Shown: one piece after another, positions 1 to 10,926 of the stretch
How positions within the stretch are numbered: the first letter of the stretch is position 1
Layout: each line of letters starts with the position of its first letter
From: Cladocopium goreaui
Lineage: Eukaryota > Sar > Dinophyceae > Suessiales > Symbiodiniaceae
DNA: 64,000 nucleotides
Assembly: GCA_947184155.2 (NCBI GenBank)
Contig: CAMXCT020004035.1
Span: forward strand, 439,474 to 503,473
Direction of reading: 5' to 3'
Made by a program: the position numbers and the translations under genes
Notes under the pieces: model-generated
What the model saw: only the letters and a program-made list of their open reading frames with translations
Database searches by the model: none
Told to the model about the DNA's origin: nothing

Positions 1-639
1 ATACAACCACCGGGAAATGCGTAAATGAATGGGAACCAACGAATAGACTCCACTGAAATGGTCGTGATTTACGTTTCTATCTCTTTGAGGGTTACAAAAA
101 CAAACTTCCAGCAACATGGGGGATAAAATGCGGAGAAATCTGGATATAATGCCGATATATAGCCAACAATCAGACCAACTTTTGCCAATCTTGGGGAGAT
201 AGTATGGTTAATCATCTCGGTGTAGTTCATTATATACATATCACAATATTGGTATGATACTTGGATGTGTCAGAACCATCCATTACCATATTCGAGGGGT
301 TATGTATTCACATCCATTTTTTTTGCAGATTTGGGTTTCACCAGTTGACCCATACGCTTAGCTCACATCCCCACTGTCCAACGGCCCAACACGACATGTT
401 GAATGGTCACCACCCCATGTCTTACCCCGTTTCTTGGAGGCATGGCATGTGAAACCCCCATAGAAGGCTCCAATTTTTTCAGAATTGTGTGCCATGGTTG
501 ATGTGTTGGGGTTTACTGGCTTTACTGCAGTACATCTGCCCAGTTTACTGCAGTACATCTGCCCACTTTTTTCATGATAGATTTTACTTGGATGAAATCC
601 CTGTAAACAGACATAGCAGCAGCTTTGTCAGTAGGCCCC

Positions 640-3600
640 TCACATCCCGCAGGGGAAACCGACGTGATCAGATCGGGACGAACATTGGTGGCTGTCATCT
701 CCTGCAGCACCTGCGGAGGAAAAAAAAGGGGGAATTGGAACGAGAAACCCGGGAAGATCGTGGGTTTATCCTGAGGTCTTTGATTTGGAATCATCAAAAT
801 TGATCAAAATTGGCATATCTTAGGGCCATTTTTATCCTTTTTTGGTCTATCTTCAGTGTTTCTTCCAAGGTGTACCACATGACATCAGAAATTCAGGTCA
901 CTTCCCACCCTTCCGCCGTTCCTTCGGGCACCTCACCGGCCCCCTGCAAGTCACAGGCGCGAACGCAGGCGTCGATGAGGCTGTTGAAGACCACCACATT
1001 GCACCTGGAGGCGATGGACATATTTCACCAATATTATATATATAATATAACATATATAATATAATATAATTACATACATATACATATAATATTTACATAT
1101 ATATATAATATTTACATATATATATATACAATATATATATTTACATATATATTTATATATCAAAATATTATAGTCAATATATCCCATCTATCTTATACTT
1201 TATTATAATCAATAAATGCCAATATGTGGAGGTGTCCGTTTTGTCATGGGGGTACCCCCTTGCATCATCCAAGACATGGATGACCATGACGACTGGTATT
1301 GAAAGCCATGGTGACGACTGGGGATCCCCATTGAACCCCCATATTTCATCAATATGTGGATACCCTCTGGTTATGACTAACATAGCCATGGTATGGATGG
1401 CCCATTGATTTATAGATGGTTTACCGTTCTTGATAGCATGGTGGATCTTTCCATGGCGAACTGTGAATGTCATCACCAGATGGTATATCATGGTCAAATC
1501 ACGGCAGGGATACAACCGCGAAATACCAAAACGGGTTGCGAACGAGATTCCCAGATTCCCAAGAGGAGAATTCATGGGCCATGGTCAAAGTTATGGGGTC
1601 ATGGATCACAAAGTGCCAATCTTGGCGAAGAAAACAGATGTACTTTTAGGTGACTAGTAGATATCCACTGTGGTAAGGTCAAGGTTTACCCAAGAATCGG
1701 ATGGTGTAGTTTTTTGCCAATTGACCAAATTTGCAGTCCCCTGGGTTTGAATTTTTGACCAATACTCTCGTTGTTTGTTGGCTGGTTGGTGGTTTTAACC
1801 ATCTTGAAAAATATTAAAGTCAATGGAAAGGATTATCCCATATATTATGGAAAATAAAAAATGTTCCAAACCACCAACCAGTTGGTGAACTCCCACTATA
1901 AATATTCGCAGTTCTTCAAGCTTCCTCATCAGAATTTCCTCGTGCCCCAACCATCATTTGACCACGTCAAGTGACCTGTAACCCACAAAGACAGAGAAAA
2001 ACATCCTCAAAAAAGAAGTTAAAATCTCCGCGAATACACCCATATATGGATCCAATCTTTGGCCCCTCCACACGGCATTTTTGTTGATGGTTTATCATCA
2101 ACTAGCTTGGAAGAAAATTGATAAACATAATTATATGAATTGTATGCCTCAATTTTTAGACAGACCCAAAAATGCTCTTCATATTTTACCCTCTGGTAAT
2201 TTAACGTAGCTATTGAAAATGGCCATTTATAGTGGATTTGTCCATTAAAAATGGTGATTTTCCATAGCTATGTTAAATTACCAGAGGGTAACGTCGTTGC
2301 TTTGAAAATAACGACGTGACATCGCCCCCAGCCCCCAGCTCCCAGCGAGCGCTGTTGGCTGCCAGGAAACGGCACGCGCTCGGAGCGCATCTCGCGGTAC
2401 AAGTTCTTCGCCGCCAAGGGATCCTTTGACTTGGCAAAGCCCTGAGCTGCGGCAGAGCTTAACCAACAAAGTGGTACCTCTCTGATGAAAAAAAACGTTT
2501 GCAAACTTGAACATGGCCATAGAAAATGATGATTTGCCTAACATGGTAATTTTCCATATGTAAAGGTTTACTGGAGGGTAATGTGGTAAAGCTAAATTAT
2601 AAATTATCCCTAATAGAGGTTTATTGTGTAAAATCACCCGCAAAAACTGGTTTATCATTGGCTGAATTCCACATGAGTTTGTTATGACAAGTAATAGGAT
2701 ATTCTATATCAAAGAGCATCTTTTGGCGGACACCTCTATAATTTTTGCATGGATGTATTCTATCAGTTTTATATTTATATATATATATATATATTTATGT
2801 ATGGGGGACACCTTTCGATTGGCTTCTCGTTGTTTGCGTGGCCGGATGGAATCAGCCTGAAAGCATGTGACTATCGCATGGGATGACTTGCAGAGAATGA
2901 CGACTTTGACCAGCGCACGGACGGATTGAAGCACTTAAAATGCGTCTGTTAATATACCACCAGGCATTGTTACTGTACCAGATTTACCAGCAGAAATGGA
3001 AGTATAAACAACAAACAAGAGCGATAGGAGCAACAAACATGACAAACATGCAGTCTTCATGATTGATTCTTTTCTGATGCCACCAGCAACCAGAGCTGGT
3101 TGTTCCACAATCCGGAACCCAAGCTGCTGGTTGCGAAAAAAACCGCAGTCTCTGGCGAAATCACTGGGGAAATCCGAAAAATCATCAGCTCTGGGCTTTT
3201 TTTCGAGTTTCACTTTCTTTTCTGGTTGACATCAACCATTGCCTTTGCCATTGTGTGGTTGCCATACCGGCTATCCATTCTGTTTAGGGATTGAATCCAA
3301 ATTGAACAGCATTGCGCCCTGAGTTCAACCCACAAGATCTCCCAGTCTGTGTGGTTTCTTTGTTTCTTTCCCAAGCCAGGGGATAGATAATGACAACCAT
3401 CGTCACCATAGATCTAAAACATCTATGTCTTCATATCCGTGACATCCATAATATCTTTCCGTGTCAGTATATCAAATATCGTATCATACATCTGTTAAAC
3501 CATGTTAAACCAAATATCCCATATATTTTCATACCCAGAATCGTTTCCCATAGCCTGATGCCATATGGTAAAGACTTCAATGACTTGCATCCAGAAGTTC

Positions 3601-6600
3601 CCATCGGCATCGGCCCCATCGGCCTTGATGAGAGTGGCATAGAGGATGGTATTTCGATGCAGGCCTCGCTGCTTCATGATGGCGAAGATGTGTAAGGCCT
3701 GTCACAGTCTGCCACTCTGCGGAAAACCCATGGGGAAACCTTGGGATAATGATCTACAAATGGTTGATTTTCCATGTCTATGTTAGTTTACCCTAGAATT
3801 CACCGTAAAAAATAGAGATTATGATCCAATTGTACACCCTTGAGGAATGGTCATCATGAAAATCGGAGTTGTATCAAGGGTTAATGTTTCATACACCATG
3901 AAAAATGGAATGATACATCACAAGTGCAAGTGGTGAACAGCTATCATGACATTCCTATTTCCACCATTTCCAGCAGGATATTTGTCCAGCAGGTGGTTTG
4001 TTCAGTTCCAACATGTGCAATATTCCAATATTCAACAGTCAGAGTCACTCGTCATTTCTGGTTGTTTCGGGCTCCAGGTACATGGATGTCAGAAACGAAC
4101 GAGACGGCATCGAGATAGGCTCCTCAAGATAGCATCAAAAGGGCTAGATCATGAGGCGTTCTAACTGTACGAGCGAGCAGGCGCCCGTGCATTTCCACCC
4201 ATTTTTCGCGGGTCTGCGTACAGTCCAAGCTATTGTGAGAGCCAAGACCCTTAGCTTCTTAGCTCTCAGGGTGCAGCTGGGGTTATTGATATGACCATTG
4301 CAATAACCAACATAAGTTGGCATATGAGCCCATAAAATTGGTTAAATCAGCACTTAGTTCACTGGAACTGTGCCAAGTACTACTGTCCTTTCTGATGTCC
4401 CTTCAAAAAATACCCTGCCCTGAGAAAGTCCGCAGGCACAAACTAGGTTTATTAGCAGTTTCCCAAGATGATAATTCTGGGGCATAGCCAAATGATCGCT
4501 ATTCACAACCCGATCGTCCCTTACATTAATTGCGAAATAACCAGTGTTGAGAACGGATTTCCCAGTTCATGGATTGTGATGATTGCCAACATACGGTGGA
4601 TGGTTGCGAAATCCTGCACCAGTTGGTAGATGGTTTATCTCCTTATCATCCCAATATTTACCGTGTTTCATAGTTACCAACAACTACCAACTGGTGTAGG
4701 ATTTCTCAACCATCCACAGTATAAAATATTCTACAACCACATAACCCTCAATCAACGATCATTTGTCAATTAGATCCCCACGGTTAAATGGGCAGTCGAA
4801 AAATAAATATATATATATATATATCATACATGATGGTTAAATCCCATTCAATGATCATGTTTCTATGGTTAAATCCCATTAAAAATCCCATTAAACACTA
4901 TGAAATCCCTTTAAAATCCCGTGAAAATCCCATTAAAATCCCACTAAACACTATGAAATCCCATTTAAAATCCCGTGAAAATCCCATTAAAATCCCACTA
5001 AACACTATGAAATCCCATTTAAAATCCCATTTAAAATCCCAGTTAAAATCCCATGAAACACTCTGAAATCGTTCACAAAAAAAGGCGCCTTCTCGAGGTG
5101 CCCGCACTTCACGCAGGCATCCAACATGCAGCCATAGGTCACCTGGGAGCATCGGACCTTTGGACCATTGGACCATCCATAGCCTCGGGTAATTTAACCT
5201 ATGGAAAATCACCATCTATAGTAGGTCAATCCATGTAAATCCACTATTTCGACTGGGTCATTTTCAATAGCAAACTGTTAGTCATTACCAGAGGGTAGCT
5301 GGAAAATCTGTGATGGAAAAAAAAACGCTGGATTTTTTTCCATGATTTGGGATACTTCTGGTGGAACAAATCGCTGGAAATTGATGATTTGGGATACTGG
5401 GGTACAGTTGGGATGATTTGGGAGAGGTTAAATTTCTTGGGATATGTAAAGGGAAAATGATTTGGGAGAGCTCATGAATAAATTCTTGGATATTGGGTCA
5501 AGACCCAGGGAATTTTCGTGAAGAAACACCTGTTGTTTTCACAAACACCAATTGTTTGTTGGTTCTTATTATGAATATCAATCCCCTTGGTCATACGGTA
5601 ATTCATAGGTTTTGATCCATCCACAGATTGTTTTTTATAAGGAGTTCGATGGTGACAGGTTTCCTCCTTTTATGCTTCAGAATTCCTGTTCTTGTAGTGG
5701 TTTCATCAGACATTATTCTTAGTCTGCTGAATCACAGAATCACTAAACCTCTGTGACAACGAGTTAACTTAGGTATGTAGCTACGTATGAATGTAAATAC
5801 ACAATTATAGACACATGTCACCCTCTATTTATTTATATATATATACACACATATACAGTATGCTGATCTGGTTTTCCGCTGATTCTCAGGTCCAATTTCT
5901 GCCAATTTCGAAATGATTTCGGCCTTGAAGCCTGCCATCACCCTGGGTATCCTGGGCCACTGGGTGCCCGGGACAGCATTGGCTTCCAAGCCCTCCGCTT
6001 GCATCTCTTCCCACGCCTCAACGAATGGTGGCCATGAACTGCTTCTGCTTGAGGAAATTAAGAGATTTGGGGGCGGAAATCATTAGGATTAATGTGATCA
6101 AAAACTGGATTATAATCAGCCTTATCAAATCCGAGTTGAATTCACTGTGGAATTTGATGTTTCAAAGTTGATGTTAAAAAATTCCGGTGAACCAATGCGA
6201 AGTGTCACGCCTGCAGCACTCGATCAATGTTGCCAGCTCGTCCATATGCCTGGTCCATCTTTGGACACCGGCCCATGGAAGCAGCAGCAACTTGCCGCAA
6301 CTCACAATGGTCAGTTTGGTCAGTTCAAAACCCCACAGAATCTTCGGTCGAAATTCCTTGATGACTTTCGCAAAAAGGTCTTCAAAGGAACTTTTGCCCA
6401 TCGTGCATGGGTATTCTTTTAAACACCTTACCAACCTGAAATGCTGGGTCATTTTGGGATAGTGTCCAACATGTATAGTGACGGTCGTTCTATATTTTAC
6501 CCAGATTATCATGAATCATCCTTGTTCTTGCCCATGAAACCCACAGTAAAAAACAGCTAAACCCACAGTAAACCCAGCATTTTTCTGCATCCTATCCATG

Positions 6601-7225
6601 TCTCCCATGGTTTTGACCCCCGCCTTGACGATGGTGCCATAGGTCACCGCGGAGCCTCGAATGCCGTACTCCCTCATGCGGTCCAGGGTCGCCTGCCGGA
6701 CTATCCCCACTGGATGATGTGGGAAGAAAATGGATGAACTAACCTCTGGTAATGACTAACATAGCTATTGAAAATGGCACACTTATAGTGGATTTACCCA
6801 TTGAAAATGGTGATTTTCCATAGTTATGTTAGTTTACCAGAGGGTATGGCTTATGGATGAAATGTAACCACGGATCCTAAGTACTGACCAAGTGGGGCCA
6901 CATCCAAGTAAGCTGATCAATTCCCAAAAAAAATCGAAGTTCTCATTTGATCTGCGTCATGACCATCGGAAAATCATGGCAAGTTCCCAATTTTTTTTCA
7001 GTGTGCCTACTGGAAAAACTGGAAAGATCCCAAAGTCAACCACCTGGTTTCACCAGCATTTTTTTTCAGCATTAAACCACCATGAAATTTTCAAAGGTGA
7101 AATGGGTGAAATCCCTCGAGATTTGGGCCTCCAATCTGGGCATGTCCCCGAGTTTGCAGAACACATCCAGCAGCGAGTTCACCAGCACCTTTCGAGAGCA
7201 ACGGACCGACGGACGGGACAAAAAT
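640..7225 (-). CDS. PPR (pentatricopeptide repeat) protein gene, multi-exon, partial
   Basis: PPR proteins are helical-repeat RNA-binding proteins, usually of mitochondria or plastids, acting in RNA stability, processing or editing. Reading the minus strand, about ten separate stretches each translate to one PPR-like helical pair: 7,110-7,210 (NSLLDVFCKLGDMPRLEA), 6,585-6,712 (VTYGTIVKAGVKTMGDM), 6,330-6,410 (FEDLFAKVIKEFRP), 6,211-6,276 (QAYGRAGNIDRVLQA), 5,915-6,040 (VEAWEEMQAEGLEANAV), 5,085-5,155 (VTYGCMLDACVKCGHLEK), 3,595-3,695 (NTILYATLIKA), 2,340-2,465 (PLAAKNLYREMRSERVP), 905-1,016 (VVVFNSLIDACVRACDL) and 640-716 (VLQEMTATNVRPDLI). The order follows normal PPR helix order. A weaker candidate exon lies at 2,810-2,930. 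Neither the start nor the stop was found, so the gene may run past the left edge. The introns hold MITEs and short tandem repeats. The family call is firm; the gene model is approximate. Confidence 0.7.
1021..1165. repeat. AT-rich microsatellite
   Basis: A run of TATA and TTTACATATATAT units with almost no G or C. It lies between a PPR exon and non-coding sequence. The reading frames across it are simple-sequence artefacts. Confidence 0.85.
1166..2180. other. Intron or spacer, no gene seen
   Basis: Apart from one MITE at 1,782-1,881, I see no conserved protein motif on either strand. Several short frames exist at 1,174-1,657, but none resembles PPR repeats or any family I recognise. The stretch is most simply intron of the PPR gene. 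Confidence 0.45.
1782..1881. mobile_element. MITE, CTGGTTGG family, copy 1
   Basis: A 100-bp element that begins CTGGTTGGTGGTTT and ends with the complementary AACCACCAACCAG, with a one-base difference inside the inverted repeats. TTGG stands directly on both sides and may be a 4-bp target duplication. A second copy with the same core (accatcttgaaaaata, then aaagtcaatgg) is at 40,472-40,593. Being short, non-coding and repeated fits a MITE. Confidence 0.7.
2189..2288. mobile_element. MITE, CCCTCTGGTAA family, copy 1
   Basis: A 100-bp palindromic element flanked by TA on both sides. It starts CCCTCTGGTAATTTAAC and ends with the exact complement GTTAAATTACCAGAGGG. Its core (ctattgaaaatgg, then aaaatggtgattttccatag) recurs at 5,182, 6,742, 8,209 and 38,642. 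The TA duplication suggests mobilisation by a Tc1/mariner-like transposase, which is an inference because no transposase is present here. Confidence 0.8.
2511..2580. mobile_element. MITE, CCCTCTGGTAA family, decayed fragment
   Basis: This stretch keeps the bgatgattt...aattttccatat core and a right end TTTACTGGAGGG followed by TA, but lacks a clear left inverted repeat. A similar fragment lies at about 3,735-3,790, ending gttagtttacccta. Confidence 0.45.
2767..2805. repeat. TA microsatellite
   Basis: A run of TATA units inside a PPR-gene intron. A similar run is at 4,806-4,825. Confidence 0.7.
4594..4719. mobile_element. MITE, GTGGATGGTTGCG family, copy 1
   Basis: A 126-bp element flanked by TA. 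The left end is CGGTGGATGGTTGCGAAATC, continuing into a cctgcaccagttggta tract. The right end is the near-perfect complement (taccaactggtgtagg, then atttctcaaccatccacag). The inverted repeats are about 36 bp. A second copy is at 8,845-8,949, with a different middle. Confidence 0.8.
4868..5062. repeat. 54-bp tandem repeat of AAATCCCATT units
   Basis: About three copies of a 54-bp unit made of 11-13-bp subunits (AAATCCCATTAA). The landmark cactatgaaatccc recurs every 54 bases. It lies next to a PPR exon at 5,085. The long minus-strand frame here is an artefact of the stop-free repeat. Confidence 0.8.
5182..5295. mobile_element. MITE, CCCTCTGGTAA family, copy 2
   Basis: It carries the family core in reverse (tatggaaaatcacc, then cattttcaatagc). 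The right inverted repeat cattaccagaggg is intact and followed by TA; the left end, starting cgggtaatttaac, is eroded. Confidence 0.65.
5296..5900. other. Intron, no coding signal
   Basis: A non-coding stretch with simple gatttgggat motifs near 5,340-5,480 and a short TA run near 5,836. Nothing else is recognised. It falls between two PPR exons. Confidence 0.4.
6742..6844. mobile_element. MITE, CCCTCTGGTAA family, copy 3
   Basis: A 103-bp copy flanked by TA, starting acctctggtaatgac and ending gtttaccagaggg, with the full family core. It sits in the intron between the PPR exons at 6.6 and 7.1 kb. Confidence 0.75.
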
Positions 7226-8208
7226 TTAGGGCTACCTGAGTTTGACCCACACCAATATAATATAATAATATAATATTATATAATATTATATTGCATTATA
7301 TTGTATTATATTATATTATATTATATTATATTTTATATATATGTATATATGTATATATATATATGTATATATACAGTATATAGATATTGTAATAGTCTAA
7401 TATACAGTTAGTGATACAGTATATAGTCTATCTCTATAGTATATAGTCTATAGTATGTAGTATGTAGTATATTAGATATAATGTACCGTATCGAAACTTT
7501 TTCAACATCATCACTGACAGAAAACTGTCCACGTTCGTAGGTAAACAAGGCGAACTTCGATTCTATCGTGATCTCCCATCAGGTCTGCCGTGAGGACCCT
7601 GAGTTTGATGCTCCTTGTACTTAAAGGTCTTTGGGAACAGTGTGAAGCCGAAAATAACCGAAAATATCGGAAAATATATTCTTCAACCGAAAATATCCGA
7701 AATAGATGTGGTATAGGTTTGAACCCATTCCCACCAGATTTCGCTGGTAGTGCTGTACAAAATCCCTCGGTCTGGTGGCATGACCCCCAGCTGGGAATGT
7801 GGCAATGTGCGCCTGCATCCTTTTTGGTGATCGAAAAAAACAAAAAATGTGGATATAACACATTATACATTGGGTTATCCCATTATTATCCCATTATATT
7901 ACATTATTATCCCATTAATAGTGATCATATAATGGGATAATATGCATTATTAGCCCATTATTATATTATCCCATGATAATTAGCCCATTATTATCCCATT
8001 ATTATATCATGGCCTTTGCTAGTGATATGATGGGATAACCCAGTGGGATAACCCGCACGGTTAGATTATAGGATAACCCAGTGGAAAATCACCATTTTCG
8101 ATAGAACGGTAAATCATCATGGGACTATCAAGGGACGAATCATAGGAGACTGAAGCATGTTTGGGAGCTAGAATTTCAATGGCAACCAGTGAAGAAAACT
8201 GATGATTA

Positions 8209-8318
8209 CCCTCTGGTAAACGTTTACATAACTATGGAAAATCACCATGCTATTAATGGGTAAATCATCTATAAATGGTCCATGGTTTCTATAGCTACGT
8301 GAAAATTTACCAGAAGGC
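8209..8318. mobile_element. MITE, CCCTCTGGTAA family, copy 4
   Basis: TA-flanked on both sides. It starts CCCTCTGGTAAACG, and its right end aaaatttaccagaagg is slightly decayed. The internal order is inverted relative to copy 1. Confidence 0.7.
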
Positions 8319-8844
8319 TACATTGGGATAGCAGTATAGATTTCATGCCAACCTCAGATACCGTGCAGAAGTTTCACATTCTGTATATGAGAGTTAGGAT
8401 TTTATCACATCAATTGCAAAAATCGAGTATATATATATATGTATACATCACACCAGATTAAATTTCCCATCCGGCTTCTCCAAGACGTTCGGGATTCTTT
8501 GGTAATTCCATTCCCAAAAAATACAACCCCTCAATCAAGGTGATGCTGTTCATGATCTATTCATTTCAGGTCCGTACTTTATGGGTCCCTTTCAGATATG
8601 GAAAATGGCCCAAAAATGATGATGATATACCATTTGGGCCATTTAAAAATCATGAGTTCATACCATTTTCATATGTTCATATCACCATAAAAATGACGAT
8701 TTACCGTTCATTCAAAATGGTGACCTTACGTGAAAAAATCCTGGCTACCCCTCCCGGGTACAACAGCTCGACCTGCTATATCAGCTATGACCAGTTGGTT
8801 TCCCCAGATCATACCACGAAATGTCATTCCTCTGGCCCAATGTA

Positions 8845-8949
8845 CTGTGGATGGTTGCGAAATCCTGCATCACCAAAAGGATGGTTTTTCAACCCTAAAA
8901 TGGGATCAACCACCTACTAACTGGTGCAGGATTTCGCAACCATCCACCG
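8845..8949. mobile_element. MITE, GTGGATGGTTGCG family, copy 2
   Basis: A 105-bp copy flanked by TA. The left end is CTGTGGATGGTTGCGAAATC. The right end is the complement aactggtgcagg, then atttcgcaaccatccaccg. The middle differs from copy 1, as expected for MITEs sharing only their termini. Confidence 0.8.
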
Positions 8950-9222
8950 TATATCCCATTATAGTTCCCGTATCCCCGTATTGTTGATTAAATACCCATG
9001 AAGTATCTGAAATTGCGGCTTCCCCCCATGAAATACCCATGACAGATCGCAGTATACCCCCAATTTTTTTTTGTTGGTTTGAATCCCCAATTATCAGTAC
9101 TATACCCCACTCATTCGATATCCCCAAACATCACTAGTACTGTAACTATTGCTATTATACCCCACTTGGGTTTGCTACCCCCATGATATCTCCGCAAGTT
9201 TTATAGTTTGACTATATTCCCA

Positions 9223-9416
9223 TGTGAACAATTTGATCCTTGTTCCGGATGTTATCTCGATCAGGTAGTACCCTTGTTACCGGTAGCCGACGATTGCCAT
9301 GCAGAGTCACGCGAAGCAGCCCTTTTCTCCATACGCTTGAGCCAATGTATGGCGGTAATTGTCAGATTGTAGATGATACATGTTACACATGCATAACTAC
9401 CTCGTTCCCTTTAACA
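9223..9416 (-). repeat. 3' LTR of the copia element
   Basis: 194 bp. As printed on the plus strand it begins TGTGAACAATTTGATCC and ends CTCGTTCCCTTTAACA, so it has TG...CA ends on either strand. It is identical to the other LTR except for three substitutions, at about 9,292, 9,297 and 9,316. Confidence 0.95.
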
Positions 9417-9432
9417 CCCCCCATGCCTTCGG
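9417..9432 (-). promoter_or_regulatory. Polypurine tract before the 3' LTR
   Basis: On the minus strand the sequence just before the LTR is GAAGGCATGGGGGG. A purine-rich run touching the TG of the 3' LTR is the usual plus-strand DNA primer of LTR elements. Confidence 0.7.
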
Positions 9433-9912
9433 TGACTTCGCACCGTAGGCACGAGAGTGGGAACTTTGAATTATGTCCTTTGTTGTGCACGAATTACGCC
9501 TTTGTACACGCAAGTCCATTCAGCTTCCCCTTCACCCACACCCGACGAGCGTAGCGGATCCGGGGTTGCCTACTCTCTGGCATGCAATGCATCAGTGCAA
9601 GATCGAGCTGTACAACGCGAATTATCACTAGCTTGCAGCTACCCTACGATTACGGCTTCGCAAGTCACTCCATCGACGACGGAAGTAGACTGCTCCACCA
9701 AGAATAGCAATTGGCGCTAACTAGTGAATTCACGTGCACATTGCTAAAAAAAAATCGTGCAGATTAGGAATAGCGATACTCTTGGACCTAAGCGAATTAG
9801 TCTACTGCCTCGCTCAGAGTCCACTCAGTTGGTCTTTTCCTGATCATCTGTTCACAAAGACGATGCACATCTTATAGTCCAGTGATCATTTGGATGGACA
9901 GAGGTTGTTGGC
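9433..9912 (-). other. 3' untranslated region of the copia element
   Basis: About 480 bp between the end of the third frame and the polypurine tract. It has frequent stops in all minus frames, an A8 run near 9,746 (plus strand) and no motif I recognise. Confidence 0.6.
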
Positions 9913-10926
9913 TTACTCCTCGCGGCGGACTTTCTTCCATTGGGGTGTATTCTGAGATTTCTCCCAACCTGCCGCGCGTTTCGGAGCAGCTTTCGGCGAC
10001 GGAGGTTTCGCAGGTGGTGCTTTGGATGGTCCATAAGACTGTGGCATAGCCTTGGCCTTTGGTGCACTGGCCGATGAGGATGATGTTGAACCAGTACCTT
10101 CAGGTTTCTGTGAAGGCTGTGTTGATGATCTGGCTTTTGCATCTGCAGTGGCACGCTTGGCGGCGGCACTGTCCCCGACTGCTTTGAATACCTCACTTAC
10201 CACTTCGTCCCCCAGGTTCGGAGCCATTTTCATTTTCATTTCGGACTTTCCCCTCTGCGCCTCGGCCTCAGCGAGTTGAATGGCGTAAGCCATCTTGCTG
10301 ATGAAATTGCGAGGTAAAGGAATACCGCATTGTTGGGCAGCAAAGAGTAGTTCCACCCTTTGTTCCTTTTCTCTCAGACTCAGATATACCGAGAAAGCTG
10401 GGAGTTCAATGCAGTTGGGGAAGCCGTGGCTCCCGGAGCGAAAGAAGGTGTATGATTCATATTCGGGAAAAGTTCCCTTCATCAGTCGTCGGAGAAAGTT
10501 GCTAATGGTCACCCTCATCTCTTGCTTCTCCTTTGCATCACCTTGCATCTTCGTCATTGGCATGAGGAAACCTAAGGACTCGGGAGTGTACCCAGCACAT
10601 ACAAGAAACTCCATCATCTTCTCATAAACCTCTAGAGTTTTGATGACAGGCATCATCATGTTTCTCGGCCGCCCAGAGTACATCTTTTCTCCCTCTGACC
10701 ATGAGTTCTTCTTCCCTTTCTCTTGAAAGAGTTCGTCCAATTCCTGCTCAGTTGGTCGCTTGAGTTTGCCATCCTGATCTTCGCCTGTGTAAGGGCAGAA
10801 GTCGTCCAGGTCCAGCCGGACTCGCTTTGTAGCCGTCATCAACGCATAGTACTCCTCTGGGGTCAGAGTGACTCTCTGGTTGTAGTAAGTCTGAACATTG
10901 CGATGATCTTTGACATCACGGCATTG
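9913..10926 (-). CDS. Third frame of the copia element (C-terminal domain, unknown function)
   Basis: An open frame from a stop at 10,927-10,929 to the stop at 9,913; the first ATG is at 10,839. It overlaps the end of the large frame by about 64 bases in the -1 frame. The sequence upstream of that ATG (TYYNQRVTLTPEEYYALM) reads like real protein, so a -1 shift from the large frame may make a fusion; an independent start is the alternative. The first 230 residues are mixed helical, with cysteines and aromatics but no known domain. The tail is rich in Ala, Pro, Ser and Lys and ends basic (WKKVRREE), which fits nucleic-acid binding. I do not recognise the family. Confidence 0.65.
   Translation of the reverse strand, partial: QCRDVKDHRNVQTYYNQRVTLTPEEYYALMTATKRVRLDLDDFCPYTGEDQDGKLKRPTEQELDELFQEKGKKNSWSEGEKMYSGRPRNMMMPVIKTLEVYEKMMEFLVCAGYTPESLGFLMPMTKMQGDAKEKQEMRVTISNFLRRLMKGTFPEYESYTFFRSGSHGFPNCIELPAFSVYLSLREKEQRVELLFAAQQCGIPLPRNFISKMAYAIQLAEAEAQRGKSEMKMKMAPNLGDEVVSEVFKAVGDSAAAKRATADAKARSSTQPSQKPEGTGSTSSSSASAPKAKAMPQSYGPSKAPPAKPPSPKAAPKRAAGWEKSQNTPQWKKVRREE

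Larger units (their letters stand above)
7226..9222. other. Intergenic or intronic AT-rich stretch, no firm gene
   Basis: It contains an AT microsatellite and a TATAGT-type repeat (7,255-7,490), a cccattatta repeat region (7,870-8,030) and two MITEs. Minus-strand frames at 7,511-7,870 are open but match nothing I know; they could be an extra upstream exon of the PPR gene. No other gene is supported. Confidence 0.45.

Noticed and set aside
9240..9554. Plus-strand frame starting in the LTR
   Set aside because: Covers the LTR and the 3' untranslated region of a minus-strand element; no similarity.
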